Origin: CAWEFA01 sp963851385
GTDB lineage: Bacteria > Bacteroidota > Bacteroidia > Bacteroidales > DTGW01
DNA: 64,000 bases
NCBI GenBank assembly: GCA_963851385.1
Contig: CAWKPE010000032.1
Coordinates: 124,001-188,000, forward strand
Direction of reading: 5' to 3'
Shown here: piece after piece, positions 45,549-56,300 of the stretch
How positions within the stretch are numbered: the stretch's first letter is position 1
How the letters are laid out: each line of letters begins with the position of its first letter
Notes under the pieces: generated by a model
Database searches by the model: none
Seen by the model: the letters and a program-made list of their open reading frames with translations, nothing else
What the model was told of the DNA's origin: nothing
Translations under genes and position numbers: made by a program

Positions 45549-46239
45549 CTTTACTTTTAGGCTGAATTTTCTTGCGTTCTAATACTTCATCAATCATTCC
45601 ATAATCTTTTGCTTCCTGAGCTGTCATCCAATAATCGCGATCTGAATCTTTTTCAATTCGTTTAAAGGGATTGCCCGTATGTTCAGCAATAATTTCGTAT
45701 AATTCTTTTTTCATCTTTTGAATCTCACGAGCCGTAATTTCTATATCTGAAGCTTGTCCTTGTGCACCTCCCATTGGCTGGTGTATCATAACCCGTGCAT
45801 GTTTTAAAGCTGAACGTTTACCATGTGTTCCAGCTGTAAGAAGTACAGCACCCATCGAGGCTGCCATTCCTGTACAAATTGTAGCAATATCACTGGTTAC
45901 AAACTGCATGGTATCATAAATCCCCAAACCAGCATGAACTGCGCCACCAGGAGTATTAAAATATATCTGGATATCTTTAGCTGGATCAACTGAATCGAGA
46001 AATAGAAGCTGTGCCTGTATAATATTAGCTACATCATCGTCAATTGGAAGACCCAGGAATATTATCCGATCCATCATAAGACGCGAAAAAACATCCATTG
46101 TTACAATGTTTAACTGGCGTTCTTCAATGATAGTTGGGGAAATGTAACTACCATAAATAGAATCAAAGCGGTGTAAAGTCATACTGTTGATATCCATTTT
46201 TTTTGTCGCAAATTTTTTAAATTCCTGTTTGTAGTCCAT
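45535..46239 (-). CDS. clpP: ATP-dependent Clp protease proteolytic subunit
   Basis: A 234-residue serine peptidase. The catalytic Ser is in GMAASMGAVLL, His in RVMIHQPMGG and Asp in the DSDRDYWM region. YFNTPGGAVHAGLGIYD is the substrate-binding strand. It forms a tetradecamer that degrades proteins with ClpX. The tig-clpP-clpX order is standard; tig lies 172 bases upstream. Confidence 0.96.
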   Translation of the reverse strand: MDYKQEFKKFATKKMDINSMTLHRFDSIYGSYISPTIIEERQLNIVTMDVFSRLMMDRIIFLGLPIDDDVANIIQAQLLFLDSVDPAKDIQIYFNTPGGAVHAGLGIYDTMQFVTSDIATICTGMAASMGAVLLTAGTHGKRSALKHARVMIHQPMGGAQGQASDIEITAREIQKMKKELYEIIAEHTGNPFKRIEKDSDRDYWMTAQEAKDYGMIDEVLERKKIQPKSKDEGF

Positions 46240-46411
46240 AGCTAAAATTTTTATTGTTTTTCAAATACTGCTGAATTTATAAGTAATAACCAAAATTAAG
46301 TGAAAGAAGAAACAATTTAAAAATATGAAGGTAAAGTTAGGAAAAACCTAATAAAATTATCAAATGAAATGCAATTTGTTCTAACTTTGTATAATGCTTT
46401 TAACTAAGGTC

Positions 46412-47764
46412 TTATGTAAATAACTTTCCAAATTCTTCACTTGAAATCGATTTTATATCAGCAGTGACATTTTCCTTAATATATTCTAAAACCTGATCCT
46501 CTAAAAGTTTGTCAATCATTTTACGAACTTCTCCTTCATTCTTTAATAGATTAACAGAGTACGCATTAATTTGTTCATCTGGCACATTATTGATGCCGTA
46601 TTGTTTAAATTGGTTGCGTGTTACTTCTTTGGAATATTCAACTACCTTATCTTCTTTAACCTCAAAATTATTTTCTTTTGCAATTTTGTTTTTTATTAAT
46701 TGCCATTTCATGTTTTCTTCAAATTGAGGATATTCCTTTTCAATTTGTTCTTCAGTCAATTTGCCTTCATTGGCAAATTTGATCCATCGTTTTAGAAAAT
46801 CTACAGGCAATTTTAAATTGAATTTTTTAAGATAATATGCTTTTGCATCAAGAAGAAATTTATATTCTGTCTCTTTTTTCAGAGCATCTTTTATCTCTTC
46901 GGTAATCTTATTTCTAAACTGTTCATCTGAAGTGACAACATCATTACCATATATTTTATTAAATAATTCCTGGTTCATTTCAGCTTTCTCAAATCGTAAA
47001 ATCGACTTAATTGTAAACTGAAAAGTTGATTGAATTTCAGCAACTTTTTCTTTATCAATTTTAAGAATATTTGCAAGTTCGGTGTCGTTTGGAAATGCTT
47101 TTTTAATATCGAATTTTACAATATCACCAACCTTTGTTCCCTTGAAAGTTTTCTTCTCATTTTCATCTTTCGCAAGTTCAAGGTAAATAGATGTATTTTC
47201 AGATTTAATGCCATTCTCAACTATATTACCTTCTAAGTCAACCTGCGCCAAATCACCTTTAATAAGTTCGTTTTCACTGACAATTTCAGATTCAGCATAT
47301 CGGCCATAGCGCTTGGTATAGCTATTGACATAGTTGTCGATCATTTTATCTTCAATCTGTATCTCATAAGTTTTAATTTTGTCTTTCTTGCTAATTTTTA
47401 ATTCAAACTCAGGAGATAAGCCAATGTCAAATACAAATTTAAAATCAATATCATTGTCCCAATCAATTGTTTTGTTTTCTGATTCATTAGGTAACGGATC
47501 TCCTAAAACACTGATGTTTTCACTTTTAAGATACTCGTTCAATTTTTCGCCAACAAGCTTATTTATTTCATCTACCAATACGGCTTTGCGATACATTTTA
47601 TTAATAAGTGAAAAAGGTACATTTCCAGGACGAAAGCCTGGAATTTTAGCTTTTCGGCGATAATCTTTCAATACTTTCGAAACACGTTCTTCATAATCAT
47701 CTTTGCCCAGCTGTAATGAAAGCTTTGCATTCAATTCATCAATGTTCTGCTTAGTAATATTCAT
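46412..47764 (-). CDS. tig: Trigger factor
   Basis: About 450 residues; the ATG at 47764 is preferred to the TTG at 47767. The N-terminal ribosome-binding domain carries KARIPGFRPGNVP-like KIPGFRPGNVPFSLI at about residues 37-50, the signature loop. A PPIase-like middle domain is divergent (KGDLAQVDLEGN), and the helical C-terminal domain follows. It folds nascent chains at the tunnel exit. It heads the tig-clpP-clpX chaperone/protease group, all on the minus strand. Confidence 0.92.
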   Translation of the reverse strand: MNITKQNIDELNAKLSLQLGKDDYEERVSKVLKDYRRKAKIPGFRPGNVPFSLINKMYRKAVLVDEINKLVGEKLNEYLKSENISVLGDPLPNESENKTIDWDNDIDFKFVFDIGLSPEFELKISKKDKIKTYEIQIEDKMIDNYVNSYTKRYGRYAESEIVSENELIKGDLAQVDLEGNIVENGIKSENTSIYLELAKDENEKKTFKGTKVGDIVKFDIKKAFPNDTELANILKIDKEKVAEIQSTFQFTIKSILRFEKAEMNQELFNKIYGNDVVTSDEQFRNKITEEIKDALKKETEYKFLLDAKAYYLKKFNLKLPVDFLKRWIKFANEGKLTEEQIEKEYPQFEENMKWQLIKNKIAKENNFEVKEDKVVEYSKEVTRNQFKQYGINNVPDEQINAYSVNLLKNEGEVRKMIDKLLEDQVLEYIKENVTADIKSISSEEFGKLFT

Positions 47765-47795
47765 CAAATAAAAATTATTGTTAATAATAACTTAA

Positions 47796-47862
47796 AACCA
47801 AGAACCAAGAACCAAGAACCAAGAACCAAGAATAATTTGCAAGAAATAAACTTGGTTCTTGG
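47796..47862. repeat. Short tandem AAGAACC repeat with inverted partner
   Basis: About five units of ACCAAGA (47797-47831) are followed by CTTGGTTCTTGG (47851-47862), the reverse complement of CCAAGAACCAAG. It could form a hairpin upstream of tig. It is too short and unspaced to be a CRISPR. Confidence 0.7.
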
Positions 47863-47878
47863 TCCTAATCAAACTTAT

Positions 47879-48088
47879 GCGGATGAAGGGACTTCCCGCA
47901 AGGTGGCGGGATAAACTTCTCATCCTTTGACTATTCTCCGAATAGTCAACTTTTGCTACTCAAAAGTTTCATCCTTGCTTCGTGCGGATGAAGGGACTTC
48001 CCGCCAGATGGCGGGATAAACTTCTCGTCCTTTAACTATTCTCCGAATAGTCAACTTTTGCTAGGCAAAAGTTTCATCCTTACTTCGT
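47879..48088. repeat. Two tandem 105-bp units, each starting with the tRNA-Leu 3' end
   Basis: Units 47879-47983 and 47984-48088 are both exactly 105 bp and about 93% identical by eye. Each begins GCGGATGAAGGGACT, the same 15 bases that form the 3' end of the tRNA-Leu gene starting at 48089. Each carries three hairpins: CCCGC/GCGGG, GACTATT/AATAGTC (a mismatch in unit 2) and ACTTTTG/CAAAAGT. The tRNA is the third copy of the phase. Confidence 0.85.
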
Positions 48089-48169
48089 GCGGATGAAGGG
48101 ACTCGAACCCCCACGCCTTACGGCACCAGATCCTAAGTCTGGCTCGGCTACCAATTACGACACATCCGC
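48089..48169 (-). tRNA. tRNA-Leu (anticodon UAG)
   Basis: On the minus strand the acceptor arm GCGGATG pairs with CATCCGC. The anticodon stem CCAGA/TCTGG encloses CTTAGGA, giving anticodon TAG. A class II variable arm GCC-GTAA-GGC and the T-loop GGTTCGAGT are present. CCA is not encoded. Its last 15 bases recur twice downstream in the 105-bp repeats. Confidence 0.93.
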
Positions 48170-48309
48170 AAAAAATGGATTGCAAAGATAGATAAATTTT
48201 TGTTTATTGAAATTGATTAATATATATTTTCAAACAACTTATAATCAGGCATTAAGGCAAGGCAAACAGATATCTATTATAAAAAGATATGATAATAAAT
48301 AATGTGAAT

Positions 48310-48412
48310 TAAGTTTTGGATTCATAACCACAAAGACTCTATGACTCAAAAATTCACAAAATATTATTTAATGTTTCTATGAGTCTTTGTGACTTAGTGG
48401 CAATGATTTATA
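48310..48412. repeat. Extragenic CACAAAGACTC inverted repeat
   Basis: CCACAAAGACTCTATGACTC is mirrored about 50 bases on by ATGAGTCTTTGTGACTTAGTGG. Same style as the repeat at 19029. The rest of 48170-48663 is AT-rich and shows no gene. Confidence 0.55.
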
Positions 48413-48663
48413 TTTCTTAATCTTAATCCACATAAATATCAAAAATTTGATTAATAGTCGAAATGAAAACCTGCTAATTTCTTATTTTATAACATATATT
48501 GTATATTAAATTATCTCATTATTAGTTCTTTAAATTTGAATTTTTCATTTATTTTTACTAATTGAACATAGTCTTAATTACATTTGTTTAACTTTCGGTT
48601 TTCCTAATTTGGTATTTATTTTGTAGTACTATTTAATAAAGAAGTGAAATATTGGGAGGCATT

Positions 48664-49254
48664 ATGAATTCTGAAATTGATTTTTTTAAAATTGAAACAA
48701 ACAATATTGCACCGCAGAAAGGACGGATACTGATTGCCGAACCATTTTTGAATGATATATATTTTAAACGTTCTATTGTATTTTTAACCGAGCATAATGA
48801 TGAAGGTTCCGTTGGATTTGTATTAAACAAACCCGTTAATTTACAAATTGAAGAAATAATTAACGATTTCCCATCATTTGATTGTAATATTTCTATAGGA
48901 GGGCCTGTTAATACTAATACTGTTCATTATTTGCATACATTAGGGGAATTAGTACCAAATTGCGTTCATGTATGCGATAACATTTTTTGGGGAGGCAATT
49001 TTGACACAATGAAAAGTCTTATAAATAATAAAGCCATTGCAAAGAGTCAAGTTAGGTTTTTTTTAGGATATAGTGGATGGATGCCAAAACAACTTGATGA
49101 AGAACTCTCTCAAAATTCATGGCTGGTTAGCAATATAAAGCCCGAACTGGTAATGAACCACGATATGAATGAAATTTGGAAAGAAGTGCTGAATAATTTA
49201 GGCAATAAGTACAAAATGTGGGTAAATTCTCCTGAAAATCCAAGTTTAAATTAA
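48664..49254 (+). CDS. YqgE/AlgH family protein
   Basis: About 196 residues from ATG 48664, with GGGAGG upstream. PQKGRILIAEPFLNDIYFKRS, GSVGFVLNKPVN and SIGGPVNTNTVHYLH are typical of YqgE/AlgH (DUF179), as is RFFLGYSGW. The family folds as a compact beta/alpha protein; its function is not settled. Convergent with the gmhB gene. Confidence 0.9.
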   Translation: MNSEIDFFKIETNNIAPQKGRILIAEPFLNDIYFKRSIVFLTEHNDEGSVGFVLNKPVNLQIEEIINDFPSFDCNISIGGPVNTNTVHYLHTLGELVPNCVHVCDNIFWGGNFDTMKSLINNKAIAKSQVRFFLGYSGWMPKQLDEELSQNSWLVSNIKPELVMNHDMNEIWKEVLNNLGNKYKMWVNSPENPSLN

Positions 49255-49337
49255 TTGATAATTTCTAGCTATTAATTTCTTCTGTTTAAAGGTTTCTATA
49301 ATTGGTTTTATTACTAAGCCATTTATCACTTACTTTT

Positions 49338-49827
49338 TTAATCCTCAATAATATTGATGCAGATTTGAGAAATATTTGAATTCTTATTTACCTGAATACC
49401 TTTAATGCCGACTTTTTTTGCCGCTTCTATATCTCTTGAACTATCACCTATAAAGTATGATTGTGACGTCAATATCAAATCTTGCAATGGATTTTTCTAA
49501 TAACAGCGATTCAGGTTTACGGCACAAGCAATTTTCAATATCCAGGTGATGAGGACAATAATATATTTCATCAATCTGGCATCCAGTCTTTTTTATTTTT
49601 TCTTTTAAAATATTATGCAATGCGTCAGTATCAGCTTTCTTATAAAGTCCTTTTCCAATTCCTCCCTGGTTAGAAATTATCACGATAATAAATCCGGCCT
49701 TTTTTAAGGCACAAATATTTTCGATTATTCCATCATTTAACTTGAAATCGAATGGCTTGAAAATATAATAGCAGCCTTCGTCGTTATTAATAACTCCATC
49801 ACGATCAATAAAAACGGCTTTGTTCAT
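49338..49827 (-). CDS. gmhB: D-glycero-D-manno-heptose 1,7-bisphosphate phosphatase-like HAD enzyme, one indel
   Basis: HAD-superfamily IIIA phosphatase. FIDRDGVINND holds the nucleophile and general acid, IISNQGGIGKG follows, and YYCPHHLDIENCLCRKP contains the zinc-loop Cys/His residues typical of GmhB. An extra base near 49465 breaks the frame after ARFDIDV. Correcting it gives SYFIGDSSRDIEAAKKVGI and a stop at 49338, for 162 residues. It removes the C7 phosphate in ADP-heptose synthesis for LPS. Its ATG overlaps the rhomboid TGA (ATGA), so the two are translationally coupled. Confidence 0.85.
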
Positions 49828-50444
49828 ATTTTGAATCTGAAAAGTTGATGTACAAATTCATAAAATAATCCAGGATCAAGTAAGATAGGAAATGATAGAC
49901 CGTATAAGGCACCAAGGAAATGTGCATCGTGATTTATATTATCGCGACTGCGTTTGCTCATATACTGAGAGTACCAGAGGTAAAGAACTCCAAAAATTAT
50001 ACCAGGCATGGGAATCACCAAAAATACGCCTAATTTCATCCAGGGGTCAAAAAAAATACAAGCGAACAAAACTGTGGAAACTGCACCAGATGCACCTACT
50101 GCATTATAATATAAAATATTATGGTATTTTTTTAAAGTTGTCAATGAAGAAATAATTGCAGCCGAGATATACATAGTAATATAATAAGCTGCAGGAGGAA
50201 AATGCAAAATGTCAATATGTTTTAAAAGAAAATACTCAAAGGCTTGCCCAAACTGATACAAAACAAACATGTTTACGATAAGATGCATCCAATCTGCATG
50301 CACTAGTATATGACTTATTAGACGGTAATATTCTTTATGATGATAAACCCGATATGGATTAAATTGTAATTTTTCAAATAAATTGCGATTGGTAAAACAA
50401 ATTATGGAAATTAATGATGTAATAACTATGATGATAATTGTCAT
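49824..50444 (-). CDS. Rhomboid-family intramembrane serine protease
   Basis: A 206-residue protein with six or so membrane spans. HADWMHLIVNMFVLYQFG is the conserved His/Asn stretch, YNAVGASGAVSTVLFA holds the catalytic GxSG serine, and NHDAHFLGALYG the catalytic His. It cleaves membrane proteins within the bilayer. The coupled downstream partner is gmhB. Confidence 0.9.
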   Translation of the reverse strand: MTIIIIVITSLISIICFTNRNLFEKLQFNPYRVYHHKEYYRLISHILVHADWMHLIVNMFVLYQFGQAFEYFLLKHIDILHFPPAAYYITMYISAAIISSLTTLKKYHNILYYNAVGASGAVSTVLFACIFFDPWMKLGVFLVIPMPGIIFGVLYLWYSQYMSKRSRDNINHDAHFLGALYGLSFPILLDPGLFYEFVHQLFRFKI

Positions 50445-50695
50445 TTTCTTTTTTTTGTAAATGTAATTAAAATTGGATTATTGAAGAATAGAAGCATTAT
50501 AACTGAAAGAGATATAGAATCAGTTCAGGAATTTTGAAATGAAATTATTTAATAATATTTTAAAAATCTTTATTTTTATTGAAGAATTTATTCGAAAGCG
50601 AACAGTGAAATGTTAATAGGTGTTATTAATGAATAAAAAAAAGATATTGGCAACAGGTAAAGAAATGCATATCTTTATATTTTAAATTTTTTATT

Positions 50696-53251
50696 ATGAG
50701 AATTGCTAGAAACATAATAATATTCAATTTAATTCTCATAATTGCTTCTTTACAGCCTATAATAGCCATAACTACAATTGCAGACAGCTTAGAAAAAGTA
50801 CTGGTTTTGACTAAGGATCAAAAAATGAAATTGAACCTTCTTAACCAATTAGCTAAAGAAAATTCATCAATATCTTTTGAAAAGAGTATTCACTATGGTA
50901 ATGAAGCATTGACAATTGCTCGAAGGCTCAATGATTACAAACAGGAAGTTGATGCCTTTTTAAATTTGGGTGATGCAAATAGCATGCAAAATAAATTTCC
51001 CGAATCCTTCGAATATTATAATAAAGCCTTGGCAATTAGCAAAAAATCTGGATATAAAAAAGGAGTTGCAACCTCATTAAATTGCATCGGATTGAATTAT
51101 TATTTTCAAAGAAATTATGAAGACGCCCAAAAATTTTATAATCAATCACTCGCTTATTCAAAAATTAATAAAATCAGAATTGAAGAAGGAAATGCACTGT
51201 TTAATATTGGTCAGGTGTACAAGAAGAAAAATGATTATATAATAGCTGAAAAATATTATAACGAGGCATTAACTGTATTTGAAAGTATTAATGATATAAA
51301 TGGTCTTGCCAAGACAAATAACATTCTGGGTGTTTTTCATGCTGAAGCAGGTCACAATAAAAAAGCAATTGAATTTTATGAAAAGGCATTGCAATATCGT
51401 CAGTTAAGCGGTGATAGCAGGGGGAGCGCGATTCTCTATAATAACATTGGAAATGTACTTTTTAAGTGGGGGAAATATGAAAAAGCTTTAAGTTACTATC
51501 AGAAAGCACTAAAAATTTTTGAAGAAATAGGCTCCCAGGAAGGTATAGCGCACTGTTCAAATAATATTGGTTTAATCTATGAAAGTTTTGTCCGGGGTAA
51601 TCAGTACAATCAAAACATTGGGTATTATAATAAAGCTTTGGAATTTCAGCAGAAAGCATTAAAAATATGGGAACAATTAGATAACAAATTTGAAATAGCA
51701 AACTCATATAGCAACATAGGCAATATTTATGCAAAAATTAATAATGACAAATTTATTACTCAAATTGGCCCAGAATGGGAAAATTCAATAATTAGTAATA
51801 AAGATAAAAAATTGGTTGAAAACGAATTTGCACAGGTTATCGATTATTACAGGAAATCACTTAATATCAGGGAAAAAATTGGTTATAAACCAGGTATCGC
51901 TTCTTCTTTATCAAACCTTGGTAAAATTTTCAACATCATAAGAAATTTTGATCAAGCGCTTTCTTATCTTGGAAAGGCACTTAAACTGGACATAGAACTG
52001 GAAAACAAACCTGACGAATCTGATGTGCTTGCAGCAATGGGCCGTATTTATTATAAACTTGGCAATTATTCTAAAGCTTTAGATTATCTGAATCAGAGCC
52101 TTGATATTTCAATAAAAAACAATCTTTCAGAATACACAAAAAATACATATTCTCTCATATCAAATGTTTATCTAGCAATGGGAGACTACCAGAAAAGTCT
52201 GGTGACATACAAGAAATATATTGTTATACAAGATTCTCTGGTTAACGAAAATAGTATGAAACAGATTGCTGAACTTCAGACACAATATGAAACTGACAAA
52301 AAAGAAAAAGAAATACAAATATTAAATAAGGATGTTAGCCTTAGAAAAGCACAATTTACACAAACTATTATTTTCTTCACAGCAGGCTTATTGCTGGTAC
52401 TGGTAATCACAGTATTTTTAATCAGGCAAAACAGGGAAAGAAAAAGAACTAATGTTGAACTAGAGGCAAAGAATAATTTAATTACTGAACAAAAACAGGA
52501 AATTACTGACAGTATTCAATATGCAAGCCGCATTCAGAAAGCCGTTATGATCGTTGAAAGCCAGCTTAAGCAATTGCTGCCTGAATCATTTATTTATTTT
52601 CGGCCAAGAGATATTGTAAGTGGTGATTTTTTCTGGGTCAATGAAAAAAATGATAAAATAATAGTGGTAGCAGCTGATTGCACCGGGCATGGAGTTCCGG
52701 GAGCTTTTATGAGCATGTTGGGGATGTCAATGTTTAAGAATATTGTTGCTGAAAATGATGAAATTCATGCAGACGAAATTTTAAACGAGTTGCGATTACG
52801 TATTATTGATTCTTTGCATCAAACCGGTAAATCAGGTGAAAATAAAGATGGGATGGACCTCGCTTTATACATTCTCGATCCAGCCACACAAAGTCTTGAA
52901 TATGCCGGAGCTAATAATCCTCTTTACATAGTACGTGAAGGCGAATTACTTGAAACAAAAGCTGACAGGATGCCAATTGGTATACATGAAAAAACTATTG
53001 CATCATTTGCAAAGCACATTATACCATTACAAAAAGGAGATATGATTTATACTTTTTCAGATGGTTATCATGATCAATTTGGTGGACCCGATAATAAAAA
53101 ATTTATGTCAGGAAATTTAAAGAAACTCTTTGCAAAAATATATTCCCAATCTGTTGAGAAACAAAATGACATTCTTCATAATACTATTGTTGAATGGATG
53201 AAAGACACTTATCAGATAGATGATATTCTGATTATTGGAGTGAGGGTATAA
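50696..53251 (+). CDS. TPR sensor protein with SpoIIE-type PP2C phosphatase domain
   Basis: An 851-residue protein. A signal segment (IIIFNLILIIASLQPIIA) is followed by about ten TPRs to residue 520 (for example GNVLFKWGKYEKALSYYQKA). Next come a coiled coil with IAELQTQYETDKKEKEIQ and a membrane span at about 556-577 (IIFFTAGLLLVLVITVFLI). The cytoplasmic SpoIIE domain has IYFRPRDIVSGDFFWV, AADCTGHGVPGAFMSMLG and FSDGYHDQFGG, with the metal-binding Asp residues. It probably reads an envelope or binding signal through the TPRs and dephosphorylates an anti-anti-sigma type partner; no partner gene is adjacent. A weak hairpin (GAGACAG/CTGCCTC) follows the stop. Confidence 0.88.
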   Translation: MRIARNIIIFNLILIIASLQPIIAITTIADSLEKVLVLTKDQKMKLNLLNQLAKENSSISFEKSIHYGNEALTIARRLNDYKQEVDAFLNLGDANSMQNKFPESFEYYNKALAISKKSGYKKGVATSLNCIGLNYYFQRNYEDAQKFYNQSLAYSKINKIRIEEGNALFNIGQVYKKKNDYIIAEKYYNEALTVFESINDINGLAKTNNILGVFHAEAGHNKKAIEFYEKALQYRQLSGDSRGSAILYNNIGNVLFKWGKYEKALSYYQKALKIFEEIGSQEGIAHCSNNIGLIYESFVRGNQYNQNIGYYNKALEFQQKALKIWEQLDNKFEIANSYSNIGNIYAKINNDKFITQIGPEWENSIISNKDKKLVENEFAQVIDYYRKSLNIREKIGYKPGIASSLSNLGKIFNIIRNFDQALSYLGKALKLDIELENKPDESDVLAAMGRIYYKLGNYSKALDYLNQSLDISIKNNLSEYTKNTYSLISNVYLAMGDYQKSLVTYKKYIVIQDSLVNENSMKQIAELQTQYETDKKEKEIQILNKDVSLRKAQFTQTIIFFTAGLLLVLVITVFLIRQNRERKRTNVELEAKNNLITEQKQEITDSIQYASRIQKAVMIVESQLKQLLPESFIYFRPRDIVSGDFFWVNEKNDKIIVVAADCTGHGVPGAFMSMLGMSMFKNIVAENDEIHADEILNELRLRIIDSLHQTGKSGENKDGMDLALYILDPATQSLEYAGANNPLYIVREGELLETKADRMPIGIHEKTIASFAKHIIPLQKGDMIYTFSDGYHDQFGGPDNKKFMSGNLKKLFAKIYSQSVEKQNDILHNTIVEWMKDTYQIDDILIIGVRV

Positions 53252-53339
53252 AAAAGTCGAGACAGCTCTTTGCGTTCTGCCTCAACAAAATTATTTAGAA
53301 AATCTTTATTATGAATACTTTATAATGATTAACTAAAAC

Positions 53340-56300
53340 TTACTTTAATTCAACCAGTCTCTTTGTATCAACTGTATTTCCTGCTTTCATTTTCAATATA
53401 TATATTCCGGAAGAAAGATTATAAGTTGAAGGAATAAACTGGAAATGATTAAAACCATTCTGTTGAATATTATTTAAGAGAATCGCTAATTTTTCTCCTA
53501 TCATATTATATATTTCAAGTGTGACATCTGATGGTTCGCGTAAATTATAGCTAATAGTCGTAAAGTTATTAAATGGATTTGGGTGACATGAAAGATTGAA
53601 TTCATTTGCACTAGCTTTTGTAATGCCAGTGCTTCTTATCCTGTTGTCTTCCATGTTTGAAACGGACTGGCTGTAAATATCACTTCCTGCTTTGAGATTG
53701 CCATTAGGATAACAGGTACCAGCCGGATTCTTTACCGATATATAATAATATAGTGTGTCATTTGGCCCAACTACTGTATCGTCTGTCCAGGCTCGTGTTG
53801 AACTTGCTATTGAATCTACCGGTAAAAAGTCCTTTCCATTTGAGCTTCTATATATATAATATGTTCTGTATGGAAAACCTATGTACTGATCCCACTCAAG
53901 CTGGATGCCACCTTGTTCTCCCGTTGTTGTTATAAGATGTATTGTTTTATGCAACAGACTTAAATTAATATCTGTTTCAACATTATTGGAATCTACAGCT
54001 GTTATTTTATACAAATAAGCCTGTTGTTTTGGATTTACAAGTGTATCTTCAAAAATACCGGTTTTGGTATATGAAACACTACCTATTGAATCGTAATATC
54101 CTGCAACAGCACTCTCACGGTAAATATTAAATCTTGAATATTTAATTTTCGATTCTTTGTTCCAAACAATAAGGTTATGGCCATTGTCGCCAACTTTTGG
54201 AGTAGACACAGTAACCATGCAAATAGACGGCGCGAGGCTTAACATAACGGGAGTAGAATAGATACTTCCACAACCATTAGTTACTTTACAAATATAACTG
54301 CCTTCATTATCAGTTTTAAAACTATCAATTTTAAGTATAAGTGCAGTATCTGATGACAAATTGAGGCCATCTTTTTGCCATAGATATTTTAAAGGTTTGG
54401 TTCCATCTGCTCTGACTTCTAGTGTTATAGGAGAACCCTTTTGAACCATTGAACTTAAAGGTTGATCAGATATTTCAGGTTCAGTATTAATCTGCAAAAA
54501 AACCGGATTGCTGTACACTTTACCATATGCATTCGCAGCAGCACAAACATAATTTCCCTGATCTAAGTACTGCTTTGCACCGTAAATCGTATAATTTAAT
54601 TGAGTTGCACCTGGTATATTTATACCATCTTTTTGCCACTGGATGTTTGCTGTATCTGAGACAGTAATAGAAAGTTTTACCGTATCTCCTTCGCAAAGTG
54701 AATTTCCCGCAGGTTGGTTAATAAATACGATATTTCCACCTTGATTTTCAACAGCACCAATATCAATTTGATTTCCATTAATGCGAGGATTACCGAATAT
54801 ATCGGTTGAAGGTAAGGTAACTCCTGGTATATCTGTAGTTCCCTTATTAATATTTCCTGAAAATGTTGAAATACGGTAATCTGCCAACAAACCGTTTCCG
54901 GAACTATCTAGCGGAAATGGCAGTTTAATAAAACCAGGATCAACAGAAATAATATTTGCCGAATCATTCCATTGAAAATCATAATACCCATTATACTGCT
55001 GTATATTGCAATTATATATGTTTACTTTATATTGGCTAAATATTTCATTACAAAATGTTACTGCATGATTACCCCAAAAAACACTATTATAAATATCAAA
55101 AGAAGTTGTAATGTCACTGCATATACCACCTGCACTAGTACCAGAGTAATTATATATTACAGCATTATTTGAGAAGACGGGCGCACCATTATTTCCTATA
55201 CTTAATCCACCACCAGTGGTTGAATAATTATTACTAATAATATTATTTACAATGACAGGGCTGGAATTTGAAATATACAAACCCCCTCCACTAGAATAAA
55301 TATAACCAAAGCAACTATTATTTGTTATAAAATTATTCATGATAATAGGCTGAGATTTTGTATTAACAAGAATGGCCCCACCATTAGCATAAGCATAATT
55401 GTTATAAAAAATATTGTTTTTTACAACTGGACTTGAAATATCATCAATACGTATAGCAGCACCCCAGTAAGCAGAATTATTTCTGAAATAACTGTTCGAA
55501 ATTATAACTTTGGAAAAATACAATATATTGAGTGCTCCACTTTGCCATGCATCCATATTCTTAGCAAATTCAAAAACGCAATATTTAAAATATGAAGTAT
55601 CGTTATGAGTCAAAGCTCCATTTACGCCGTATTGACCATTATCGAAATAAATGCCTCTCCATCCGGTACTAATTAAGTTAGCCGGACAGGTAAAATAAAT
55701 TGAATCCTCTTTATCTCCAATAGCTATCATTGTACCCTGGACACCAATTATATAACTTCCCTGGAATAGTACTTTAACCCCAGGAGACAAGATGAGTTTG
55801 ACACTGTCTTTTATTGTAATATTATCTGTAACCAAAACAGTATCGGCAATCCAAATAGTGTTTGTTTTTATCGTACCGTTAACACTAATAGTTCCAATAT
55901 GAGCTTCAGAAGCGCCAATATCAATAAATCCGTTCATTACTCTGGAATTATTATAAAAATCCGACAAACTTAATTGAGCAGTTTGCTTATTTGAAATACC
56001 TGCGTTGATTGCCGGAGATATATTTGGATAAGTGATTTTAAGTTGCCAGTTTGCAATTGAAGCATCATAAGTATCTCCTGCCCCGGCTGTTGGACTGATA
56101 AAAAGCGGATTCAGACCTAAGGTATCAGTAAATATTGCACTTTTTGCCGGAATTGTACCAGAATATACTGATCCGGGCTGAATAATACAATGATCGAAAA
56201 CCGGAGACTCTTCAGATAAAATTATTTTTATTTGACTGTATGCACTACTCTGATTTTTATTGCCCCAAATAATATTGTTATAAAACTCGGCTCCGCTTAC

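Noticed and set aside
47796..47862. CRISPR array
   Set aside because: Units are 7 bp with no spacers and there are no cas genes; it is a simple repeat with an inverted partner.
53753..53935. Small plus-strand frame repeated at 57888 and 61830
   Set aside because: It is the reverse of the near-identical FN3 block in three paralogues, so its threefold occurrence reflects that duplication and not a conserved gene.
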